The notes: generated from the sequence alone by a model not told the origin. A DNA stretch of 56,031 nucleotides from a virus (IMGVR_UViG_3300010885_050120:1-56031); one strand, 5' to 3'; positions 14,556 to 21,157 are shown, counted from the stretch's first letter. Made by a program: numbers and translations.

Positions 14556-15035
14556 ATGGGTCAGTATCACGGACTATTCAACATTGACAAGAAGGAGATG
14601 TTGTTCCCACACGAGTTGGGCTTCGGCGCGAAGCAGTGGGAGCACACGGGCTTCGCAGGGTCGCTGTCGGACATCCTCTATGCGCTCTGCGCGTATCAGG
14701 TGAATCGCGGCGGCGGCGATTTCGGCAACGATGGCGGTATCTTCAAGGGGCGTTGGCACGGCGACCGCGTTGCGGTCGTCGGCGACTACGCTGCCTTCGG
14801 TGATCTGCCTGCGGCGTGGAACGATGCGTTCGTAGACCACGAGTACAACGGCGAAACGCACAAGGTGTTCAACATGGCTCGCGACAATGAAGACGGCACC
14901 GAGCCGTTCTTCACGGACATTGGCGACGAGATCCGCGCAAGCGTCGCGACGCTCTGGGAGAAGGATGAGCAGAAGTACATCTCTCTCCGCCAGAAGTACG
15001 CGCATGGAGCGATCTCCCCAGTACCAGTGGGTTGA
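14556..15035 (+). CDS. MGQYH-type conserved phage protein
   Basis: 159 residues opening MGQYHGLFNIDKKEMLFPHE, a start I associate with a conserved uncharacterised family in actinobacteria and their phages. It has a Gly-rich central loop (NRGGGDFGNDGGIFKGRW) and several Trp, His and Asp residues. Its TGA stop is part of the next -35 box. Function unknown. Confidence 0.72.
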   Translation: MGQYHGLFNIDKKEMLFPHELGFGAKQWEHTGFAGSLSDILYALCAYQVNRGGGDFGNDGGIFKGRWHGDRVAVVGDYAAFGDLPAAWNDAFVDHEYNGETHKVFNMARDNEDGTEPFFTDIGDEIRASVATLWEKDEQKYISLRQKYAHGAISPVPVG

Positions 15036-15060
15036 CGAAATCGGACTCCCCTGCTATCCT
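15032..15060 (+). promoter_or_regulatory. Promoter of gene 15107
   Basis: TTGACG, 17-base spacer, TATCCT. The TGA stop of gene 14556 forms part of the -35 box. A short GGG/CCC hairpin follows. Confidence 0.65.
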
Positions 15061-15106
15061 TCGGGGTAGCGGGGGATGTTCCCAAGCAGAGTGAGAGGAG
15101 GACAAC

Positions 15107-15535
15107 ATGAGTAAGTGGAAAAACATTCATTCAGAAGCGCCAAGCGGCAACATTACGATTGAGTCTTGGTACAACGCGGACAAGAATGCGCTGTTGTTCC
15201 TGCGCGACAACGCAGCAACGACATTCGGCATCTTCACCTGCGTTGAGGATGTGGTAGAGAACAACACAGACTTCGCTGTTGCTGAGGTCTGCTACGGCTA
15301 CTACACCTTCCTTTGGGAGACCGAGAACGAAAGCGCGCACGACGACTTCCTAGACGATTGTTGGGAGCGCAGCGCACACTTCACGGGCGTAGAGCACCAG
15401 TTCTCGTGCCACGAAAACTTGGGCGACTGCGAGGACGCGTACCACGCCATCCAAGTGAAGTTGGAGAACGAGGAGTGCGACGGCTGCGACATCTGTACCG
15501 AGTACCGAGTGTCCGTACCAGAGAGCCTAGCATGA
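15107..15535 (+). CDS. Hypothetical protein with Cys-rich C-terminus, 142 aa
   Basis: Aromatic-rich, acidic protein. The N-terminal two thirds looks like an alpha/beta fold (SWYNADKNALLFLRDN...), and the end carries CDGCDICTEY with upstream single Cys residues, so metal binding is possible. ATGA coupling to a tiny membrane peptide. Confidence 0.7.
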   Translation: MSKWKNIHSEAPSGNITIESWYNADKNALLFLRDNAATTFGIFTCVEDVVENNTDFAVAEVCYGYYTFLWETENESAHDDFLDDCWERSAHFTGVEHQFSCHENLGDCEDAYHAIQVKLENEECDGCDICTEYRVSVPESLA

Positions 15536-15603
15536 TAGAAATCTTCTGGGGCTTATTCGGCTCGTTGATTATGTTAGGATTAGTTATGCTACGCAGGAGT
15601 TAG
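15532..15603 (+). CDS. Tiny single-pass membrane peptide, 23 aa
   Basis: ATG overlaps the previous stop. The sequence is one hydrophobic helix (IFWGLFGSLIMLGLVML) with an RRS end. Small size leaves room for doubt, but coupling and composition support it. Confidence 0.5.
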   Translation: MIEIFWGLFGSLIMLGLVMLRRS

Positions 15604-15621
15604 GCGTAGCGCGTTATCTAC

Positions 15622-15691
15622 GAGCTGCGGGTGGGCGTCCTCCCGTCCCACAGCTCCTTCCCCCCCGGCATGTGCACTCCATGTCGGGGGG
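15622..15691 (+). terminator. Double terminator
   Basis: First hairpin at 15622-15656 (GAGCTG/CAGCTC with inner GGG/CCC pairs), second at 15661-15691 (CCCCCCGGCATG paired with CATGTCGGGGGG around a short loop) followed by a CTTCTTT stretch. Confidence 0.65.
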
Positions 15692-15710
15692 ACTTCTTTA
15701 TCTAGGGGGG

Positions 15711-15740
15711 TTGACAGATTTCACAGAGCGGGTGTAAGAT
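15711..15740 (+). promoter_or_regulatory. Promoter of gene 15785
   Basis: TTGACA, 18-base spacer ending TG, TAAGAT. A CCGC-GACTT-GCGG hairpin is at 15748-15760. Confidence 0.7.
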
Positions 15741-15784
15741 GGCAAAGCCGCGACTTGCGGTGTGTAGAGTGAAGGAGGACAACG

Positions 15785-16294
15785 ATGGGCTACTACGTTT
15801 CTGGGAACGGCTCACTCCGAATCAAGGCTGAGAACCTTGGCAAGGCGTATGAGGCGCTGATGGCGCTCCAAGACGCACCACCAAAGGCAAAGCGCGGTGG
15901 GTCGTCAGGCGGCGATCAGGCTCCACGCTTCTGGTATTCGTGGATGCCAGAGGACTTGCGAACGCTGCCAGACACCAAAGCGGTGTTTGCAGAGTTGGGA
16001 TTTGAGACCATCATTGACGACCGCAATGGCGATCTCGTGATTACCTGCTACGAAAACAAGACAGGTCAGGAAGAAGTGTTCTTCGCAGCCGCTGCGCCGT
16101 TCATTGAGGACGACGAGTACGAGTGGACTGGCGAGGACAACGACTTCTGGATGTGGAAGTTTGAGGACGGCAGGATGTTTGTCCGCTACGGCAAGCGAGA
16201 ATACGGCGAGAGGGAGGAGATTGTGCTCGCAGACCTTCACCGCCAGCAGATTGAGATGGTGGAGCGCATTGAGGCGGTTTACGCCAAGAAGTAG
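15785..16294 (+). CDS. Hypothetical protein, 169 aa
   Basis: Opens MGYYVSGNGSLRIKAENLG, has a Lys/Gly-rich linker near residue 40 (KAKRGGSSGGDQ), then a Trp/Asp-rich domain. The C-terminus is helical (HRQQIEMVERIEAVYAKK). Similar MGYYV-type proteins occur in phages in my recollection, without a known role. Confidence 0.7.
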   Translation: MGYYVSGNGSLRIKAENLGKAYEALMALQDAPPKAKRGGSSGGDQAPRFWYSWMPEDLRTLPDTKAVFAELGFETIIDDRNGDLVITCYENKTGQEEVFFAAAAPFIEDDEYEWTGEDNDFWMWKFEDGRMFVRYGKREYGEREEIVLADLHRQQIEMVERIEAVYAKK

Positions 16295-16312
16295 TTAGAG
16301 GTTATGGGTTAT

Positions 16313-16337
16313 GGGGTTAGGTGTTATGCCTAACCCC
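16313..16337 (+). terminator. GGGGTTAGG/CCTAACCCC hairpin
   Basis: Perfect 9-bp stem with a 7-base loop. The left arm belongs to a GGGGTTA-type tract. Confidence 0.6.
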
Positions 16338-16397
16338 GTAATCTGTTAGGCCCCTGGGCAGCCGGCGGCACAGCTCGGCAGATTTGAGTAGGGGGGC

Positions 16398-16426
16398 TTG
16401 ACCGAATCGCAGAGAGGCCGTACGAT
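16398..16426 (+). promoter_or_regulatory. Promoter of gene 16468
   Basis: TTGACC, 17-base spacer, TACGAT. A CCAC-ATTT-GTGG hairpin is at 16434-16445. Confidence 0.7.
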
Positions 16427-16467
16427 TGGCTTGCCACATTTGTGGTTGAGAGTGTAGGAGGTGTGTA

Positions 16468-16653
16468 ATGAGCGGTGAGCTGACGACATGCAAAGAGTGC
16501 AATGATGTTCTGTTCTACGACGACGAGAAGGTCTACATCAAGCGCGACACCGAAGGGTTAGCCTTCGCGGTCAAGGTTGATCCCCTAGCGGACATCTACT
16601 GCAACTCGTGCGCCGAGTTCCTGCTAGATGACCCCGAGGAAGTGGGGTATTGA
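16468..16653 (+). CDS. Zinc-ribbon-like protein, 61 aa
   Basis: CKEC near the N-terminus and CNSC about 35 residues later flank a small beta sheet (KVYIKRDTEGLAFAVKV). This spacing fits a Cys4 zinc ribbon. Its TGA stop lies in the next -35 box. Confidence 0.72.
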   Translation: MSGELTTCKECNDVLFYDDEKVYIKRDTEGLAFAVKVDPLADIYCNSCAEFLLDDPEEVGY

Positions 16654-16677
16654 CTTTCGCGCCATAACTGGTAAGAT
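16650..16677 (+). promoter_or_regulatory. Promoter of gene 16723
   Basis: TTGACT, 16-base spacer, TAAGAT. The upstream stop codon is part of the -35 box. A GCCACT-CAGAGC-AGTGGC hairpin is at 16685-16702. Confidence 0.7.
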
Positions 16678-16722
16678 GGCATTAGCCACTCAGAGCAGTG
16701 GCAAGAGTGTAGGAGGTGTTAG

Positions 16723-17148
16723 ATGGACACAACGAAGTGCGCATACTGCAACCCAGAGACCAGCGCAGAGGCGTGGGTCATCATTGACGAGACCTATGGT
16801 GGTCCGTACAAGGCACGCGTCCGAACCGACTATCGTTGGAACGGATTCTCCGTCCCTGCGTTTGACTTCGCAGAGGCGTTGCGCGTCGCAGCCGACACGC
16901 ACCTTCTTGGTGCTAAGTACAACGACAAGGGCGACAGCGTGGAGTTCGCTTCGTACGATGCGAGCCGCGATGCGTTCGTGATGACGGGCGGCGGACGCGA
17001 TGCGGACGATGAGCCGTTCGTGAACACCGCAACGACTTGCTGCGGTCGCTACGACATCGGCGCGATGAACTGGACTTGGGTGGAGGCAGACGAGCCAGAG
17101 ATTGGCGACCTCCCCCAGTTCACAAAAGCGCACCTCACGGAGGTGTAG
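16723..17148 (+). CDS. Hypothetical protein with Cys pairs, 141 aa
   Basis: Starts MDTTKCAYCNPETSAEAW; a CxxC pair near the N-terminus and TTCCGRYD in the C-terminal third may share one metal. The middle (FDFAEALRVAADTHLLGAKY) is helical. Followed two bases later by another Cys-rich gene in the same transcript. Confidence 0.7.
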   Translation: MDTTKCAYCNPETSAEAWVIIDETYGGPYKARVRTDYRWNGFSVPAFDFAEALRVAADTHLLGAKYNDKGDSVEFASYDASRDAFVMTGGGRDADDEPFVNTATTCCGRYDIGAMNWTWVEADEPEIGDLPQFTKAHLTEV

Positions 17149-17150
17149 TT

Positions 17151-17342
17151 ATGGCTTGCGAGCATACGGTTATTCGTTGGCTACATAACGCGCGGGTTAT
17201 CGGTTGTGAGGATTGCGATAACGCGACGGAGTACGAGCAGGGGGAACTTACGCCTTGCTCACTTATTGTCTGCGCGGATTGCGAGGAGTTCACGGAGCCG
17301 ACTAGGCCAGAGCACCACGAGCAACTGTTCAGGGGGGCTTGA
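17151..17342 (+). CDS. Small Cys-rich protein, 63 aa
   Basis: GGAGGTG lies upstream. Cys pairs CEDC and CADC plus isolated CEH and PC residues form a possible zinc ribbon. The stop TGA is inside the following -35 box. Confidence 0.65.
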   Translation: MACEHTVIRWLHNARVIGCEDCDNATEYEQGELTPCSLIVCADCEEFTEPTRPEHHEQLFRGA

Positions 17343-17367
17343 CTATTACCCCCGCCTGTGGCACACT
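17339..17367 (+). promoter_or_regulatory. Promoter of gene 17415
   Basis: TTGACT, 17-base spacer, CACACT (a weaker -10). A GGGG-AGACA-CCCC hairpin follows. Confidence 0.5.
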
Positions 17368-17414
17368 CTCCATAGGCGGGGAGACACCCCACCAAGAGTG
17401 ATAAGGAGGACACG

Positions 17415-17825
17415 ATGGGAGCTTTTGCACTAACGATCCGCAACGGCGAGATCAGCATCACGACCCGAGGCGAGGGTCTGGCTGGCTTGTACGCTGCCAC
17501 AGAGTGCTCAATGGTTGAGGTCGCTGCGGTCGGCACGCTTGGCGGCGTGAAGGTTGCGCTTCTCTGCGACGAGGAGGGGCTTCTGATTCAGAACCCAGAG
17601 CAGAACCTCACGGCGGCAGACCTTCGCGCAGAGATGAGCGACGGCTTCCCTCAGTACACACTGGTCGGGACTTGTTCACTGGTTGCTGACGATACGAACC
17701 TTCGCGGCTTCACGGCTGACGAACTGGCGAGGATCAAGAAGCAACTCAAGAAGGGCGGCTACCCGATGGCGGCAGAGTCGGTGTTCACACTAGCGGGCAT
17801 TGAGGTTCACGCCTTCAACGGCTAA
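17415..17825 (+). CDS. DUF3846-like protein, 136 aa
   Basis: The stretch MVEVAAVGTLGGVKVALL, then CDEEGLLIQNPEQNLTA and later YTLVGTCSLVADD, resembles the DUF3846 pattern (short strand, DEEG turn, N-x-x-A step, then an I/V-x-G-x-x-x-V strand). DUF3846 is common on phages and plasmids and has no assigned role. The C-terminal 40 residues form helices. Confidence 0.55.
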   Translation: MGAFALTIRNGEISITTRGEGLAGLYAATECSMVEVAAVGTLGGVKVALLCDEEGLLIQNPEQNLTAADLRAEMSDGFPQYTLVGTCSLVADDTNLRGFTADELARIKKQLKKGGYPMAAESVFTLAGIEVHAFNG

Positions 17826-17848
17826 CAGTTAGGGATCGCGTACTTAGG

Positions 17849-17880
17849 GGGAGGGGCTTATGCCTCTCCCTCTTTTGTTT
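17849..17880 (+). terminator. Rho-independent terminator
   Basis: GGGAGGGGC-TTAT-GCCTCTCCC stem followed by TCTTTTGTTT. Confidence 0.8.
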
Positions 17881-17949
17881 GAGCTGCAGTTAGGCCCCGT
17901 GGTTATACGCACCCGGTTATGCGCGATCGAGTAGGCAGCTCTAGATTGT

Positions 17950-17961
17950 TAAGATGTCTTA
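17950..17961. promoter_or_regulatory. Operator-like palindrome TAAGATGTCTTA
   Basis: TAAGA-NN-TCTTA, the same form as at 39606-39617. It lies 35 bases upstream of the promoter of the structured RNA. Confidence 0.45.
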
Positions 17962-17995
17962 CACAAACATTAACCAAATAAGTGGCTCAGGGGGA

Positions 17996-18024
17996 TTGAC
18001 GGGATCGTTTCTATGCCTTATTGT
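17996..18024 (+). promoter_or_regulatory. Promoter of the structured RNA
   Basis: TTGACG, 17-base spacer, TATTGT. The predicted RNA start coincides with the base of the first hairpin at 18031. Confidence 0.7.
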
Positions 18025-18030
18025 AGTGAA

Positions 18031-18255
18031 GTCGGAAGCGATCCTAGGACAGCGACCGACAGGGTGAGACTCGTGGACGAGCGATCAGGTCTGCCGCAGC
18101 CCTAAATGCGGGTAGACGAGAGACATGGCAAGCGATGACGACTAGGGCAGACCCTGTAAGTCTGGGAGTCGTAGGAGTGAAGTAGGGCGGAATGATCCCC
18201 GCCCTGCGGCAAACCGAACAAGAACCCCTCGGAGCGACGGCTCTGGGGGGTTTTT
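18031..18255 (+). ncRNA. Candidate structured noncoding RNA, about 225 nt
   Basis: It sits in the array like a gene, with its own promoter and strong terminator, but no credible ORF. Paired elements: GTCGG/CCGAC at 18031-18060; CTCGT/ACGAG near 18070-18081; GGTCTGCC (18088-18095) with GGCAGACC (18146-18153), enclosing CCGCA/TGCGG; GGGCGG (18185-18190) with CCGCCC (18199-18204); terminator ACCCCTCGGAGC/GCTCTGGGGGGT (18224-18251) with T5. It does not match tmRNA, RNase P, SRP or 6S features that I know. The first hairpin resembles the 5' hairpin of gene 19425. Confidence 0.65.
18224..18255 (+). terminator. Terminator of the structured RNA
   Basis: 12 consecutive pairs including G-U, four-base loop, then TTTTT. 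Confidence 0.85.
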
Positions 18256-18373
18256 GATTTTCCACTTATGGCCGGAGGTTATAGCTCGCGGTTATATGCC
18301 TGGGCGTAAGGTGCAGCCGGGGGTCAGGTCGAGTGCGCAGCTCTGTGCTGGCCGAGGTCGCGATGTGGGGGGC

Positions 18374-18403
18374 TTGACGGATTGCGCGCGGTGGCTGTAA
18401 GAT
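18374..18403 (+). promoter_or_regulatory. Promoter of the second RadC-like gene
   Basis: TTGACG, 18-base spacer ending in TG, TAAGAT. Confidence 0.7.
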
Positions 18404-18405
18404 GC

Positions 18406-18468
18406 TCTTAGCAGTTTGAGGTAAGACCACCGAGCGGCTTCGGCTTCTCGGTGGCACCACTGCTAAGA
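18406..18468 (+). promoter_or_regulatory. Large nested 5' leader hairpin
   Basis: TCTTAGCAGT (18406-18415) pairs with ACTGCTAAGA (18459-18468), and inside it CCACCGAG (18427-18434) pairs with CTCGGTGG (18447-18454). The last paired bases touch the AGAGTG element upstream of the ribosome site. It is the largest leader hairpin in the array. Confidence 0.6.
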
Positions 18469-18486
18469 GTGTGAGAGGAGGACAAG

Positions 18487-18963
18487 ATGGCTAAGGCAAA
18501 GGCTAAGGCGACCGAGTGGAAGCGTTTCCAAGTTGAGGTCGTGCGCCACGCTATCGCAGAGGCGGCTCCCTTCCGAGTGGAGCGACCAGTTGCGGCGGTG
18601 GAGTTGTTCAGAGAGGATGCCGAGCGGCTGACGCAGGAGTCCCTCTGGGTGATGACGCTAGACGGGCGCAATGGACTGATGGGCATTGAGCGCGTCTACA
18701 CGGGGACGGCTACGGGGACGAGCGTCCGTATCGGTGAGTTGTTCCGCTACGCGATTTCGGCAGGTGGCGTAGGCATTGTTCTGGTTCACAATCATCCGAG
18801 CGGTGATCCTGAACCGAGCGACGAGGATGTGAAACTGACGAGCGAAGTTATCGCAGCGGCGCAGTTGCTAGACATCCAAGTTCTAGATCACCTAGTTATC
18901 GGTAGCGATAAGTTTGCGAGCATCCGCTCGCAGCGCGGCGAACTCTGGGAAGTCGCGAACTAG
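18487..18963 (+). CDS. RadC-like JAB/MPN domain protein (second copy)
   Basis: 158 residues. A basic Ala/Lys N-terminus precedes the JAB domain. The JAMM motif HNHPSGDPEPSDED is intact at about residues 101-114, after a GIVLV strand; the C-terminal LLDIQVLDHLVIG matches RadC's end. Compared with the copy at 13123 it lacks the long C-terminal extension and stands alone under its own promoter. Reaction unknown. Confidence 0.87.
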   Translation: MAKAKAKATEWKRFQVEVVRHAIAEAAPFRVERPVAAVELFREDAERLTQESLWVMTLDGRNGLMGIERVYTGTATGTSVRIGELFRYAISAGGVGIVLVHNHPSGDPEPSDEDVKLTSEVIAAAQLLDIQVLDHLVIGSDKFASIRSQRGELWEVAN

Positions 18964-18967
18964 GGGC

Positions 18968-18996
18968 TTGACCGAGTCGCAGTTTAGTAGTAAGAT
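18968..18996 (+). promoter_or_regulatory. Promoter of gene 19041
   Basis: TTGACC, 17-base spacer, TAAGAT, starting four bases after the RadC-like stop codon. A GCGAAGG-AGATT-CCTTCGC hairpin is at 19004-19022. Confidence 0.75.
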
Positions 18997-19040
18997 TAGC
19001 AAAGCGAAGGAGATTCCTTCGCAGAGTGTAGGAGGTACAA

Positions 19041-19229
19041 GTGGACTTTGATTTGGTAAACGGCGGCTCGGTCTTTCTCTTAATCCCTAACACCGAGGAG
19101 GCGAAGGCGTGGGTGGCTGAACACCTCCCTGAGAACCCTCTCACCCTCGGTCGCGGGATCGCGGTGGAGCACCGCTACATCTCCGAGATTATGCAGGGGA
19201 TTATGGCGGACGGGCTTTCCTTCGCATAG
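19041..19229 (+). CDS. Hypothetical protein, 62 aa, GTG start
   Basis: AGGAGG lies seven bases before the GTG. The sequence (MDFDLVNGGSVFLLIPNTEEAKAWVAEHL) reads like a beta-strand then helix; the end is helical. Not recognised. Confidence 0.68.
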   Translation: MDFDLVNGGSVFLLIPNTEEAKAWVAEHLPENPLTLGRGIAVEHRYISEIMQGIMADGLSFA

Positions 19230-19247
19230 TTAGGAGTTAGGGGTTAG

Positions 19248-19273
19248 GGAGTTAGGGGTTATACCCTAACTCC
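19248..19273 (+). terminator. GGAGTTAGGG/CCCTAACTCC hairpin
   Basis: Perfect 10-bp stem with a 6-base loop at the end of a GGGGTTA tract. Confidence 0.65.
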
Positions 19274-19349
19274 TTATCCGCCTAGTGCGGCCATAGCGCA
19301 GATTCGAGCACGCAGCTCGGGATTCCGGGGGCGGGGCCGAGTGGGGGGA

Positions 19350-19378
19350 TTGACGCAATCGCGTTGATGCCCTAATGT
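19350..19378 (+). promoter_or_regulatory. Promoter of gene 19425
   Basis: TTGACG, 17-base spacer, TAATGT. A TGTCGG/CCGACA hairpin is at 19384-19404. Confidence 0.75.
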
Positions 19379-19424
19379 AGTGATGTCGGCAAGGACGACC
19401 GACACAGAGTGAAAGGAGTGAATC

Positions 19425-19715
19425 GTGGAGAACCCAACGATCATTTCCGCTAAGGAGGCAGCAGACCTCCTTACCGCCACCGAGGGGCGCATCTTCTCGG
19501 TACGCTTCATCAAGCGTACGACTGGCGAGGAGCGCGTGATGACCGCTCGCACTGGTGTGAAGAAGCACCTCAAGGGTGGTGATGCCGCCTACTCCTTCTC
19601 CGAGAAGGCACTTCTCTCGGTGTGGGATCTCAACAAGAAGGCATACCGAGCGATCCCGCTAGACGGGATTCTCTCACTCCGCGAAGGCGGGGAGGAGTAT
19701 GTGGTAGTCCGCTAG
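19425..19715 (+). CDS. WYL_2/DUF2693-like Sm-fold protein, copy 1
   Basis: 96 residues from a GTG with AAAGGAG upstream. A short helix (AKEAADLLTA) precedes strands GRIFSVRFIKRTTGEERVM and TARTGVKKHLKGGDA, then LLSVWDLNKKAYRAIPLDGIL. This is the layout of the phage Sm-like SH3-barrel family (WYL_2, formerly DUF2693). A close relative is at 23183, with most residues shared by eye. Possible RNA or protein binding; not established. Confidence 0.7.
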   Translation: MENPTIISAKEAADLLTATEGRIFSVRFIKRTTGEERVMTARTGVKKHLKGGDAAYSFSEKALLSVWDLNKKAYRAIPLDGILSLREGGEEYVVVR

Positions 19716-19723
19716 GACTCCAC

Positions 19724-19751
19724 GGAGGGGGGAGCTTTTGCTCCTCCCTCC
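19724..19751 (+). terminator. Terminator hairpin
   Basis: 12-pair stem GGAGGGGGGAGC/GCTCCTCCCTCC with a TTTT loop. Confidence 0.65.
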
Positions 19752-19764
19752 CCCTCTTGGGGGA

Positions 19765-19792
19765 TTGACTTTCGGCGCAGAACTGATAGACT
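19765..19792 (+). promoter_or_regulatory. Promoter of gene 19836
   Basis: TTGACT, 16-base spacer, TAGACT. A GCGAG-GACTT-CTCGC hairpin is at 19800-19814. Confidence 0.7.
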
Positions 19793-19835
19793 CATTACAG
19801 CGAGGACTTCTCGCAGCAGTATGAAGGAGGACACA

Positions 19836-20093
19836 ATGAACGCAGCAACACCAAAGAAGATTGAGGTCGGTCTGAATACTTGGTATCAGATCCACACCAA
19901 CGGCGGAACGACGACCTTCGCCCGCATCTATCAGGGTCAGGACTCCGACGGCTTCGGGTGCTTCTGGTTTGAGAAGATGTCGGTGGACTCAACGACGCCG
20001 CAGGGCGGGGCGGAGATCTTCGGGCATCAGGATTTCACGGGCGACCTGACCGCGTTTGATCGGCTCACCGCCGCGATTGAGAACGGAATCTAG
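19836..20093 (+). CDS. Hypothetical protein, 85 aa
   Basis: Start at 19836 behind AAGGAGG; an in-frame ATG at 19821 lies inside the ribosome site. Begins MNAATPKKIEVGLNTWYQIH and continues with strand-rich sequence containing aromatics (FGCFWFEKM), suggesting a small beta-barrel. Function unknown. Confidence 0.68.
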   Translation: MNAATPKKIEVGLNTWYQIHTNGGTTTFARIYQGQDSDGFGCFWFEKMSVDSTTPQGGAEIFGHQDFTGDLTAFDRLTAAIENGI

Positions 20094-20103
20094 GAGAGTA
20101 GCT

Positions 20104-20132
20104 GAGGCGGGGGCTTATGCCTCCGCCTCTTT
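20104..20132 (+). terminator. Rho-independent terminator
   Basis: GAGGCGGGGGC-TTAT-GCCTCCGCCTC stem followed by TTTC. Confidence 0.7.
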
Positions 20133-20190
20133 CACTTATGCGCTGGCCACTTATGCCTCGCGCGTAATTGTTACAGTCGAGCGCCCCGGT

Positions 20191-20207
20191 TTGCAACAAT
20201 GTAACAA
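20191..20207. promoter_or_regulatory. TGTAACAA element
   Basis: TTGCAACAATGTAACAA, with an inverted copy TTGTTACA at 20168-20175. It lies 20 bases upstream of the next promoter. Confidence 0.5.
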
Positions 20208-20226
20208 AGCTCCAGCGCAGGGGGGG

Positions 20227-20256
20227 TTGACGAAAACCGCAGCGCGGGTGTATGCT
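20227..20256 (+). promoter_or_regulatory. Promoter of gene 20303
   Basis: TTGACG, 18-base spacer, TATGCT. A GCGGT/ACCGC hairpin follows at 20264-20282. Confidence 0.65.
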
Positions 20257-20302
20257 GCTATCAGCGGTGGAAGTGCTACCGCCAAGAGTGAAGGAGGACG
20301 CA

Positions 20303-20602
20303 ATGGCAAAGAACCTACACGGCAAGACGCGCAGCGTGGATAGCCCGTATCTCATCATCACCTCTGGTGATTGGGAGTGGCGAGTCCTGAAGCGCTACCA
20401 GTCGCCAGACGCGGAGCGCGCCAACCCGTACGCTCGTTGGTTTGTGGCGGTGAAGTCGCCAATGACCTACGGCTCATGGGAGATGGGCGACACCTATATC
20501 CGCGAGATCCCAACCGCTACGGCGGGGATGGACTTCCCCGAAGGCGGAGCGATCCGCAGCGAGGGTGGCTTCAGGATTACGACGGCGCAGGTTATCCGCT
20601 AG
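20303..20602 (+). CDS. Hypothetical protein, 99 aa
   Basis: Start at 20303 with AAGGAGG upstream. Contains several strands with aromatic residues (YLIITSGDWEWRVLKRYQ; ARWFVAVKSP) and a Gly-rich turn near the C-terminus (FPEGGAIRSEGGFR). Not recognised. Confidence 0.68.
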   Translation: MAKNLHGKTRSVDSPYLIITSGDWEWRVLKRYQSPDAERANPYARWFVAVKSPMTYGSWEMGDTYIREIPTATAGMDFPEGGAIRSEGGFRITTAQVIR

Positions 20603-20609
20603 GAGGTTA

Positions 20610-20635
20610 GGGGTTAGGCGGTAACGCCTAACCCC
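20610..20635 (+). terminator. Perfect GGGGTTAGGCG/CGCCTAACCCC hairpin
   Basis: 11-bp perfect stem closed by a GTAA (GNRA) tetraloop. Confidence 0.7.
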
Positions 20636-20660
20636 GCCCCTAGGGGGTGGCCACCTCGAA

Positions 20661-20676
20661 TGTAACAATGTAACAA
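20661..20676. promoter_or_regulatory. Tandem TGTAACAA element
   Basis: Two direct copies, TGTAACAATGTAACAA, 19 bases upstream of the next promoter. Confidence 0.55.
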
Positions 20677-20694
20677 AGCTTCGCGGCGGGGGTA

Positions 20695-20722
20695 TTGACT
20701 TTCCCGCAGTTGGGCGTATAGT
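20695..20722 (+). promoter_or_regulatory. Promoter of gene 20768
   Basis: TTGACT, 16-base spacer, TATAGT. A GGGCGG/CCGCCC hairpin is at 20732-20751. Confidence 0.72.
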
Positions 20723-20767
20723 AAGGGTGTAGGGCGGCAAGTGATCCGCCCACAAAAGGAGGACGCA

Positions 20768-20953
20768 ATGAACGAGCACAAGTGGACGGCGCGAGATCGC
20801 AAGATCGCAAAGCGCGCACGCGGTATGGTGATGAGCGGCAAGGGTACGCTCCGCCAGCAGAACGAACTACGCGAGAAGGCGCGACACGCGGCGAAGGCAA
20901 AGGCTCGCACCGTCGCCTACACCGCGAAGGCGTTTGGCGAGGTGGCAGAGTGA
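20768..20953 (+). CDS. Small very basic helical protein, 61 aa
   Basis: Start at 20768 behind AAGGAGG. Rich in Lys/Arg/Ala (RDRKIAKRARG, REKARHAAKAKARTVAY), so probably nucleic acid-binding. Its TGA overlaps a GTG start (GTGA) of the next gene. Confidence 0.68.
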   Translation: MNEHKWTARDRKIAKRARGMVMSGKGTLRQQNELREKARHAAKAKARTVAYTAKAFGEVAE

Positions 20954-21108
20954 AGCGCGGGGGCTTCCCCCCGCTTCGCGGCACGGCGGCGTGGTATCAG
21001 GCGCAGGACGAGCGGAGAATCCGCCGCATCGCTTTGGCGCTGCTCATCGTCGCAACGCTCGCGGTGCTCGCCTTTGGCGGGTGCAACGGGGCGCACGGGC
21101 GCTGTTAG
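20950..21108 (+). CDS. Small membrane or lipoprotein-like protein, 52 aa
   Basis: GTG start overlapping the upstream stop. After a basic patch (RRIRRIA) comes a membrane helix (LALLIVATLAVLAFGGC) with a lipobox-like Cys, then a short polar tail. Coupled to the basic protein. Confidence 0.6.
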   Translation: MKRGGFPPLRGTAAWYQAQDERRIRRIALALLIVATLAVLAFGGCNGAHGRC

Positions 21109-21123
21109 GGTTAGAGGTTATAG

Positions 21124-21157
21124 GTTAGGGGTTAGGCACTTACGGCCTAGCCCCTAA
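21124..21157 (+). terminator. GGGGTTAGGC-type terminator hairpin
   Basis: GTTAGGGGTTAGGC pairs with GCCTAGCCCCTAAC with one G-T pair. Confidence 0.65.
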
